Assembly (NCBI GenBank): GCA_965224735.1
Contig: OZ245059.1
Location: 1,674,001-1,738,000, forward strand
Origin: Robiginitomaculum_A sp036478535
GTDB taxonomy: Bacteria > Pseudomonadota > Alphaproteobacteria > Caulobacterales > Maricaulaceae
Direction of reading: 5' to 3'
DNA length: 64,000 bases
Shown in pieces: positions 55,445 to 62,315 of the stretch (positions are counted from its first letter, which is position 1; each line of letters starts with the position of its first letter). The notes under the pieces are model-generated. The model saw only the letters and a program-made list of their open reading frames with translations. It made no database searches and was not told where the DNA came from. Made by a program: the position numbers and the translations under genes.

Positions 55445-56122
55445 GAGTTCACTGAATAAGCATATGCTTTTCTCTGGTTATTATTCTGAAATTATCGGTT
55501 ATGGTATCGCGGAATTTGAGCCACTTATCTGACAGGGTTTTGTGGAAGAAAGCCAAAATTGCGGCGACAAAATCATTGAATTTAGCGTAGTGTTTATTGT
55601 GGGTGACGTGCTTGTGCATGAGCCCCACAGCCGTTCAATCGGGTTTAAGTGCGGTGCATAGGCGGGCAGAAAGTGCAACTTTATGCGTCTGTTTTTATCT
55701 GCAAGCCACGGCTTCAAGGTTCTAGCATGGTGATAGCGGGCGTTGTCGAGGAATACATGGACACACTGTTTGTTAGGGACACACTGTTTGTTAGGGTAAG
55801 CTGTTTCGATTTTCTTGAGCAAGCGCAATGTACTGTCTGCGTTGATTTTTAGGGCTTCGACATGTTGGAACTGGAAGGTTTCAAGATTAAGGGCGGCATG
55901 AATATTTATCCGTTTGCGGCATGAATTTGCGGTCAGAACGGGTTGGCGGTTCTTGGGAAACCAGCCGTAAGCCGTTTGTCTAGGTTGGCGGCTTTGATGT
56001 TCAGGATGCACCGCATCAACGAAGACAATCGCCTCATCATTGGGTAATTCTGTGCATAAATTCTCGTAATTTGCGATGAATTTCTCTTGTGCCTCTGGGC
56101 TGGCTTGCAGAGGTAAAAGCTT
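55445..56122 (-). pseudogene. Second, different IS630-family transposase fragment
   Basis: The DDE part of another IS630 transposase: AIVFVDAVHPEHQSRQPR (D), HVFLDNARYHHARTLKPW (D) and HLNPIERLWG (E). After the Glu the frame shifts, and the C-terminus (FRDTITDNFRIITREKHM) is in another frame. An exact 18-bp tandem duplication (55760-55795) repeats PNKQCV. The 5' end is cut by the IS200 copy at 56123 and the 3' end abuts IS3. Clearly a distinct lineage from the 48-kb IS630. Confidence 0.8.
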
Positions 56123-56649
56123 GAATCTTTTTTAGGGTTTCATTCCTCGCCGCTTGCGGCGTAGAATATTCGCGTGAGCGAATATATCCATAAACGACAT
56201 AACGTAACGATACTTCTTTACCATTTTGTGTTTCCCGCAAAATATAGGCGTGCTGTTTTTGACCCCTAAGTTGATGAAGTTTTACGTGATGTTTGTTTGG
56301 AGATTGAAGATCGTTACCAGTTAAAGTTTTTGGAGATTGGAACGGATAAAGACCATGTTCATTTTTTGGTACAATCGGTTCCGACCTATACAGTGACCAA
56401 GTTGGTCACTGTAATAAAAAGTATCACCGCACGCGAGATATTTAGGTTGTGTCCTCATGTTAAAAAGTCACTTTGGGGTGGAGAATTTTGGAGTGATGGT
56501 TATTTTGCATCCACAGTTGGGCGTCACGGAGATGAGAGCACAATAACAAGCTACGTTCAAAATCAAGGCAAAGAATATACAAAACTACACAGTGATAAAC
56601 AACTTACACTCTTTTGATACCTCGCCCCTTGGGGCGGGGTTATTCATTT
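56123..56649 (+). mobile_element. IS200-type insertion sequence, copy 2
   Basis: Nearly identical to 30819-31345 in inverted orientation, with the same end hairpins (CGCCGCTTGCGGCG at the left, CGCCCCTTGGGGCG at the right). At its right edge lies a perfect 16-bp palindrome TGCACAGGCCTGTGCA (56649-56664). Confidence 0.85.
56174..56617 (+). pseudogene. tnpA: IS200 TnpA with an internal stop
   Basis: Same 147-codon frame as the intact copy, starting GTG AGC GAA at 56174. A single C-to-T change turns the Gln codon after DP into TAA at 56267-56269. The rest, including HVHFLV and TSYVQNQGKEY, is preserved. A few other substitutions (e.g. FAS for FAF, GRHGDES for GRHVDES) separate the two copies. 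Confidence 0.88.
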
Positions 56650-56664
56650 GCACAGGCCTGTGCA

Positions 56665-57760
56665 GATATAATTTGTGACGGTGCGTCGATAAACCACTTG
56701 ACACTTAAGGGTCGCTCGGTAGCGAGACGCCCGTTGCTCTTCATTGTATTGTATCGAACAATTGCCTGTACACAAGGTACGTAGACAAGAAGGATAGTAA
56801 CGATGAGCACTTCATTCATAAGCATTGGCATCGATGTCAGTAAGGCAAAGCCTGGATGTTTATATTCAACATCTGGATCAACACAAACAATTTGAAAATA
56901 CCTTACCAGGTATTGAACGGTTGTTATGTCATATTGGTAAGTTCGATATTGACCTTATTATTTGTGAACCTTCTGGCGGATATGAAAGATTATTCCTTGT
57001 CAGTGCCAGCCTCAAACATTTTCCAGTGGTCATGATTAATGCCCGCCAAATTCGGGGTTTTACCCGCGCCAAAGGCTTGCTCGCCAAGACAGACACCATT
57101 GATGCATAGCTCATCGCTGATTACGGAGCGGTGTTCAAACCGAAGCCTCAAACCTATGTAATACAAGACAATTTACGGCAATACGTGGCCCGGCGCAGAC
57201 AAGTGGTAGAAATACAACGCCGTGAAAAAATGACTTTGGAACATATGTATTGTGCCGATATACGTCAAGATATTGTAAAATCTTTACAAGGCTACAAGAA
57301 AACAATTGATGCCATAGACAAGAAAATTATGGCCGTAATTTTACAAGACGAGCAAAACGGCAAAAAATACGATCATCTGATCAGCTGCTCGGGCATCAAG
57401 CATGTTACGGCATCGGTTTTGCTGGCTGAATTACCTGAACTTGGGAAGGTCACTCACCAGCAAATATCCGCACTCGTCGGATTGGCACCGTTTAATCATG
57501 ATAGTGGTGCCATGCGTGGGATTAGACGTATAAAAGGTGGCAGGGCGAATGTGCGTAAAGCCCTTTATCTGGCCGTGATAAGCGCCATTAGATTTAATCC
57601 CGACATAAAATCATTTTACGACCGACTAAAGAAAAAAAGCAAGCCTTCCAAAGTTACTTTAGTTGCTGCCATGAGAAAATTACTCGTCATGCTCAACGCA
57701 TTAATCAAAGACCAAAGAGTCTGGGAAATAGAAAAAACATCTTTTTGATAAACACAGGTG
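56665..57760 (+). mobile_element. IS110-family element (degraded); ends approximate
   Basis: Transposase at 56803-57748 preceded by about 140 bp of non-coding sequence with hairpin-forming bases (near 56709-56733). In IS110 elements this position encodes the bridge RNA. Precise ends cannot be set because IS110 lacks clear terminal repeats. Confidence 0.55.
56803..57748 (+). pseudogene. IS110 family transposase with frameshift and nonsense mutation
   Basis: The N-terminal RuvC-like DEDD domain starts STSFISIGIDVSKA; one extra A around 56843-56848 shifts the frame before SLDVYIQHLDQHKQFENT. The DTIDA motif is followed by TAG at 57107-57109 where Gln or Met is usual, then LIADYGAVFKPKP resumes. 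The C-terminal Transposase_20 domain is complete (SGIKHVTASVLLAELPELG, GLAPFNHDSGAMRGIRRI). Two lesions, so inactive. Confidence 0.88.
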
Positions 57761-57790
57761 CTACCGACTATCGTCGGTGGGTTTGTTAGC

Positions 57791-57810
57791 AGCAACTGAA
57801 GTTGCTTTTT
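57791..57810 (+). terminator. Rho-independent terminator downstream of IS110
   Basis: Stem AGCAAC / GTTGCT with loop TGAA followed by TTTT. It is the second of four consecutive small hairpins (57763-57778, 57791-57806, 57820-57832, 57849-57865) between the IS110 gene and the next operon. Confidence 0.65.
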
Positions 57811-57999
57811 CTTAATTGAGCGCCTCTGGCGCACTTTTGAATTTTATGTCCGTTTGGAAAACGGAGGCTTGAAACCATTTTGTTGAAAAATCAAAATAAA
57901 TAGGGTTAACTATATCTCTATTTTGTATCTCTATCATGTGTTGTATCGCCGTCACAAAGCGTGTAAACGCCGCCTAAAACAAGGTTCTATTCGCCCGCT

Positions 58000-58953
58000 A
58001 TGACAACAGCCGCATTTCTTATTAATCCCCTTAGCAACACGGTCGCAACGCGCGGGTCTGTGCTTGCTCGCGCAAACTCTTTACCTGCTAAAACCTACAC
58101 ACTTGATAGCTTTGATGATTTACCAGATTTTGTGACCAAAATAGCTGATGCTAATACGGAAATCGTTTTCATAGAAGGCGGTGACGGAACGATACATAGC
58201 GTACTAACCGAGTTTTTAGACCAACAGCAAAGCTTTAACCCGCTACCGCAATTTGTCTTAATGCCAGGCGGTACAACCAATCTTGTTGCAAAACAAATTG
58301 GCATGAAACGCCCAAGCATAAAGAAGGTCGCAAAAATTCTAACCGCACCTAAAGTAGTGACCCGCGTCGATATCCCGCTCCTGAATCTGAAATATGCCAA
58401 TGAAGAGCGCCAATATAAAGGGTTTTTATTTTCAACGGGAGCATTGGTTTCTGCAACATCTTATACTCTTACGACGGTTTATAAAGAGGGCATTCTCGGG
58501 TCTGCGGCAGTGCGCACAACTTTGCGCCGCGTCTTGTTTGGCGGCCCACAAATGCGGGAGAAAATTTTAAAGGTGTCCCCCGCAACATTAGAAATTGGCA
58601 AAGATAGTGTAACGGACATCATAGACGGTAACCATATTTTATGCCTAGCGACAACTTTGCAAAAACCGCTCATTGGGTTCTCGCCCTTTTGGGGACAAGA
58701 AGGCGGTCCGCTGCGCATTTCTCATGTTCAAGCTGGTGCTAAATACCTTATTCGCAATGTCAGCCGCTTCATCAAAAGTGCGCAAACAAAGCGCTCCAGA
58801 AAAATCTTAGCGCGCGATGGATATCGCTCATGGGCCGTAAACAATGCGCAAATTACCCACGCAGGCCCAATTGTACTAGACGGGGAATTTTTGCCGCAAA
58901 CTAGTGGCTCCATCGCCCTTTCAACCACGCAGCCCCTTACGTTTTTGAGTTAA
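58000..58953 (+). CDS. Diacylglycerol/sphingoid lipid kinase family protein (possible ceramide kinase)
   Basis: 317 residues of the DAGK/LCB5 catalytic fold: INPLSNTVATRG at the N-terminus, then the nucleotide motif EGGDGTIHSVLTEFL near residue 60 and MPGGTTNLVAKQIG. C-terminal part with DGEFLPQT, the second family motif. Such enzymes phosphorylate diacylglycerol, sphingoid bases or ceramide. Its place next to a ceramide synthesis cluster, in the order known from Caulobacter where a DAGK-like ceramide kinase (CpgB) sits beside spt, points to ceramide; the substrate is inferred, not shown. The downstream gene starts one base after its stop. Confidence 0.82.
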   Translation: MTTAAFLINPLSNTVATRGSVLARANSLPAKTYTLDSFDDLPDFVTKIADANTEIVFIEGGDGTIHSVLTEFLDQQQSFNPLPQFVLMPGGTTNLVAKQIGMKRPSIKKVAKILTAPKVVTRVDIPLLNLKYANEERQYKGFLFSTGALVSATSYTLTTVYKEGILGSAAVRTTLRRVLFGGPQMREKILKVSPATLEIGKDSVTDIIDGNHILCLATTLQKPLIGFSPFWGQEGGPLRISHVQAGAKYLIRNVSRFIKSAQTKRSRKILARDGYRSWAVNNAQITHAGPIVLDGEFLPQTSGSIALSTTQPLTFLS

Positions 58954-58954
58954 A

Positions 58955-59881
58955 ATGAGCCGTGACATTCTTACAATATTGGAAACTGACCAACTTGAAC
59001 CATCTGCAAGCGCAGCGGCAATGTGTGACAAAATCAGGGCTAAACATCAAGGCCGCGTTCTCGCGCTTTTGTATTATGGTTCATCTCTTAGAGCTATAAA
59101 TGACCCCGCGAAAATGCTCGATTTTTATGTAATCGTAGATAGTTATCGCAAAACTCATAAAAACCCAATTCGCGCGGGACTAAACGCACTCATCCCGCCA
59201 GCAGTATATTATATGGAGAATGAAAACGCGGATGGCACTGTCTCAAATTGCAAATACTCTATACTTTCCCTGCGCGCATTCGAGCGCAGGACGACTAAAA
59301 AAGCACTACTATCTATGATTTGGGGACGATTTTCACAGCCATGCATTTTACTTTTTCCAAAAGATGAAAGCATTCGCAAGCGTATACAAAACGCGCGAGC
59401 CAACGCCCTAAAACATATAGCCCGCGAGACAATACCGCTTGTGAACTCCTCGATTAGTGCAACAAAGTTTTGGGCACGCGGGTTTAAGGAAAGCTATAGA
59501 ACGGAGCTACGGCCAGAAAGTTCGGGTGCAAGATCCGAAGAAATCGTAACGCGCTATAAAGACAGGTATGAAAACCTTGCGGTAGTATTTTTTGGTAACC
59601 CAAACTCAAATGGAGAGTTCACTGTACCAAAGCCTGGAGGCTTTGAAAAAATTACTTGTAAATGGCGCTGGTTCTGGCGGCGGTTTTGGGGCAAGCCAGC
59701 TACGGCGGTGCGGGTTCTGAATTCAGCAATGACCTTTGATGGTGGTATAGATTATGTTTTGCACAAGTTAAAAAACTATTCAGGCGTTACCATAGAAATA
59801 AGCGAACACCAACGCCGTCACCCAATATTATGGTCACCCATCTTAGGCTGGAAGTTATACCGTAAGGGGGCTTTTAAATAG
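58955..59881 (+). CDS. Tam41/Mmp37-like nucleotidyltransferase
   Basis: 308 residues. The pattern follows the Tam41 phosphatidate cytidylyltransferase family: ALLYYGSSLR (GS motif), PAKMLDFYVIVDSYRKTHKNP (acidic metal-binding motif), PAVYYMENENADG, NCKYSILSLRAFER and IWGRFSQPCILLFP. It forms a two-gene unit with the lipid kinase (TAA-A-ATG). I infer a CTP-dependent activation of phosphorylated ceramide or phosphatidate, making a CDP-lipid. The family call is by motif memory and should be tested; alternative: an uncharacterised nucleotidyltransferase. Confidence 0.6.
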   Translation: MSRDILTILETDQLEPSASAAAMCDKIRAKHQGRVLALLYYGSSLRAINDPAKMLDFYVIVDSYRKTHKNPIRAGLNALIPPAVYYMENENADGTVSNCKYSILSLRAFERRTTKKALLSMIWGRFSQPCILLFPKDESIRKRIQNARANALKHIARETIPLVNSSISATKFWARGFKESYRTELRPESSGARSEEIVTRYKDRYENLAVVFFGNPNSNGEFTVPKPGGFEKITCKWRWFWRRFWGKPATAVRVLNSAMTFDGGIDYVLHKLKNYSGVTIEISEHQRRHPILWSPILGWKLYRKGAFK

Positions 59882-59891
59882 TGAGTGCCGT

Positions 59892-61118
59892 CTATTGCGC
59901 TGCAATGACTTCCATAGCTTTGGCGATAAGAGCATCACTTTTCTCTTGCATTTGTGCAAATTTTCCCAAGATGATATGAATGTCTTCCTTAGTGTGTGCC
60001 GCAGAAAGACTAATGCGCAAGAGCGAACTTGATTGCGGCGTTCCTGGTGGCACAGCAAGGTTTACATAGACGCCGTTTTCCATGAGCCAATTCCACTCTG
60101 TAGCAGCAATGACTTCATTAGGTCTGCGAACGGCTATAATTGGGCTTGGGTCTGCGCAAAGCTCAAAACCCAAATCCGAAAGCCCTTTATGAATTTGCTC
60201 GGCGCGCGCAATTAAATTTTCACGAAGCTCTGGACGCGATTTTATTTTTTCAAGCGCTGCCCGTGCAGACGCAACATTAGAAGGCGTTGGCGAAGCGGTA
60301 AACATATAGGCTCGCATGGCTTTACGGGTTATCTCAAAGCCCTCATGTTTGGAGAGACAAAACCCGCCAATAGATGCAAGACTTTTGGAAAATGTCCCGC
60401 TGATAAAATCAACTTGATCAAGCACGCCTTCTTCCTCGGCGAGACCACAGCCTGTTGAGCCGTATATACCATAAGAATGCGCTTCATCGACAAAGAGATA
60501 CGCACCGTGTTTTTTGCAGACTTTGACAAAATCTTTAATGGGCGCTTTATCGCCGAACATAGAATACAGACCTTCAATAACAACAAGCGCAATACCGTTC
60601 TCGATTTCACCTTGGCGTGATAAGCGTTTATCCAAATTTTCTGGAGAATTATGACGAAACCGTATAGTTGACGCAGCGCTAAGACGCGCCCCATCGACAA
60701 TACAAGCATGACTATCCGCATCTATGAACAACACATCATCAGGCCCTGCAAGCGTCGCTATCGCAGTTAAATTGGTTTGAAAGCCTGTAGAAAATATAAT
60801 AGCTGATTTCATACCTGTGTGTTTCGCTAACGCATTTTCTAAATCAATATGCTCCTCATAAGAGCCATTGGCGATGCGCGAACCCGTTGTACCTGTGCCG
60901 TGTTTTTTAATCGCCTCAATGGACGCATCCATGCAATCAGGATCAAAAGTCAGGCCAAGGTAATTATTTGTCCCCGCAAGCACAATCTCGCGATTACCAA
61001 TCATACCGCGCGTAGCATGGGTGATTTTATCAAATTTAACTCCGAAAGGATCAACGCCCAATTTTTTTACAATATCCGAACGCGATTTAAGAGTTGAAAA
61101 TTTGTCAAAAATATCCAT
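59892..61118 (-). CDS. spt: Serine palmitoyltransferase (alpha-oxoamine synthase, PLP)
   Basis: First committed step of sphingolipid synthesis: serine plus acyl thioester to 3-ketosphinganine. 408 residues of the AOS family with DEAHSYG (Asp211, His214 near PLP) and Lys245 in GTFSKSLASIGG forming the Schiff base. Related enzymes (KBL, BioF, HemA) share the fold. The choice of Spt rests on the adjoining dedicated ACP, reductase and acyl-ACP ligase, the same set as in Caulobacter. It starts directly after the ACP stop and converges with the Tam41-like gene at 10 bp. Confidence 0.85.
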   Translation of the reverse strand: MDIFDKFSTLKSRSDIVKKLGVDPFGVKFDKITHATRGMIGNREIVLAGTNNYLGLTFDPDCMDASIEAIKKHGTGTTGSRIANGSYEEHIDLENALAKHTGMKSAIIFSTGFQTNLTAIATLAGPDDVLFIDADSHACIVDGARLSAASTIRFRHNSPENLDKRLSRQGEIENGIALVVIEGLYSMFGDKAPIKDFVKVCKKHGAYLFVDEAHSYGIYGSTGCGLAEEEGVLDQVDFISGTFSKSLASIGGFCLSKHEGFEITRKAMRAYMFTASPTPSNVASARAALEKIKSRPELRENLIARAEQIHKGLSDLGFELCADPSPIIAVRRPNEVIAATEWNWLMENGVYVNLAVPPGTPQSSSLLRISLSAAHTKEDIHIILGKFAQMQEKSDALIAKAMEVIAAQ

Positions 61119-61373
61119 TTATCCCTCACTGATTAGTCGTTTTACAGCGCTCACCAATTCGCCGATCGTTTTAATATCGGAAACAAGTTCCATAGGAATC
61201 GAGATATCGTAAAAATCCTCTATGCCCATGATCAAATCAAATACGGCGGTTGAGTCTACTTCTAGATCTGTAACAATGCCACTTTGCATTGTTATTATTT
61301 TGTTTTTTGGATTGTAAGGGATGAGTAATTCACAAATTTTTGCAAATATTTCTTCGTTCGTTGGTGTAGACAT
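61119..61373 (-). CDS. Acyl carrier protein of the sphingolipid cluster
   Basis: 84 residues. Phosphopantetheine attachment at Ser41 in LEVDSTAVFDLIMGIED, a DS-x-x-VFDLI variant of the usual DSL motif, as in specialised ACPs. Its stop abuts the spt start codon, so the two are translated together; it probably delivers the acyl group to Spt, like Caulobacter AcpR. Clearly not the fatty-acid synthase AcpP. Confidence 0.87.
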   Translation of the reverse strand: MSTPTNEEIFAKICELLIPYNPKNKIITMQSGIVTDLEVDSTAVFDLIMGIEDFYDISIPMELVSDIKTIGELVSAVKRLISEG

Positions 61374-61400
61374 AGAGACTCTATTTTTTTTGTTGGCGAC

Positions 61401-62315
61401 CTATATCGTGCTTTTTAGAGCAAATTGCAAGTCTGTTTCTGTTTCATCTTCAGGTGCAATGCTCCAATCTTCATAGAGAAATTCTTGTAATTTTTCTAGG
61501 GTCAAATGGCCCTTTCCAAAAACAATTTTTGTTAGGCTTGTTACTGCGGCAACTGGGTAGAGAACAGCAAGCGGTATAGCAAATGATTTTACAGGCTTCC
61601 CCATAGCCAAAGAACATTCATTTGCAAACTCAGGCCAAGTAATGTTGGAACGGGTTGCCTTTGAAACTGTGCGGCCATCGCACGTACCATCAAGACAATC
61701 ACCCGTAATAAAATCGGCAAGATCATTTACATGGATGAGGCTAATTTTCCGCTCGCGCCAATACCGCCCACCAGGGGCTGGGAGACGGCCTTTTCTTATC
61801 ATCTTATAAAATGGCGCCGTTACCTTATCCCCCGCGCCAAAAACGGCAGGGGCCCGCACAACAACGCCCTTAATACCAGCTCGCTTTCTGGTAAGCTTTC
61901 TGGCAAGTATTCCCTCGCCTGCCCTCTTGGAAAACGCATATTCTGAAAGCCCTGGTTTTTTTGCCACCAATGAAGATAAATGGATAAAGCGTTTTACATT
62001 TGCGCGTTGCGCCGCAATGGCAAGTGTGCCTACATCTTTCGCATTTACCTTCATATATTCTTGTTTAGAGCGCGCTGTGACCAACCCTGCCATATTGATA
62101 ATGGTGTCGACCTTGGCACATAAACGGGTTTCGCTCACGGGGTTTCCCATTTCACCTTCAATCCAGTTTACTTTGTCAGATTGGATACATTTATCTTCAG
62201 AGCCAGGCCGCACTAATGCCTTAACCTGATAATCATTACCATTACCAATGAGGTTTTTAAGAACTTCACGGCCAACAAATCCAGTTGCGCCTGTTAGGCC
62301 TATTAGTTTAGGCAT
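61401..62315 (-). CDS. cerR: NAD(P)-dependent epimerase/reductase of the extended SDR family (CerR-like)
   Basis: 304 residues: nucleotide-binding GATGFVGREVL (residues 9-19), catalytic Tyr126 and Lys130 in YAFSK, and a downstream RKISLIHVNDLADFI region. In Caulobacter the gene at this position (CerR) reduces the 3-keto group at the ceramide stage, and I transfer that role by context. A 12-bp tandem duplication (61883-61906) gives RKLTRKRAG. It overlaps the upstream ligase gene by eight bases. Confidence 0.8.
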   Translation of the reverse strand: MPKLIGLTGATGFVGREVLKNLIGNGNDYQVKALVRPGSEDKCIQSDKVNWIEGEMGNPVSETRLCAKVDTIINMAGLVTARSKQEYMKVNAKDVGTLAIAAQRANVKRFIHLSSLVAKKPGLSEYAFSKRAGEGILARKLTRKRAGIKGVVVRAPAVFGAGDKVTAPFYKMIRKGRLPAPGGRYWRERKISLIHVNDLADFITGDCLDGTCDGRTVSKATRSNITWPEFANECSLAMGKPVKSFAIPLAVLYPVAAVTSLTKIVFGKGHLTLEKLQEFLYEDWSIAPEDETETDLQFALKSTI

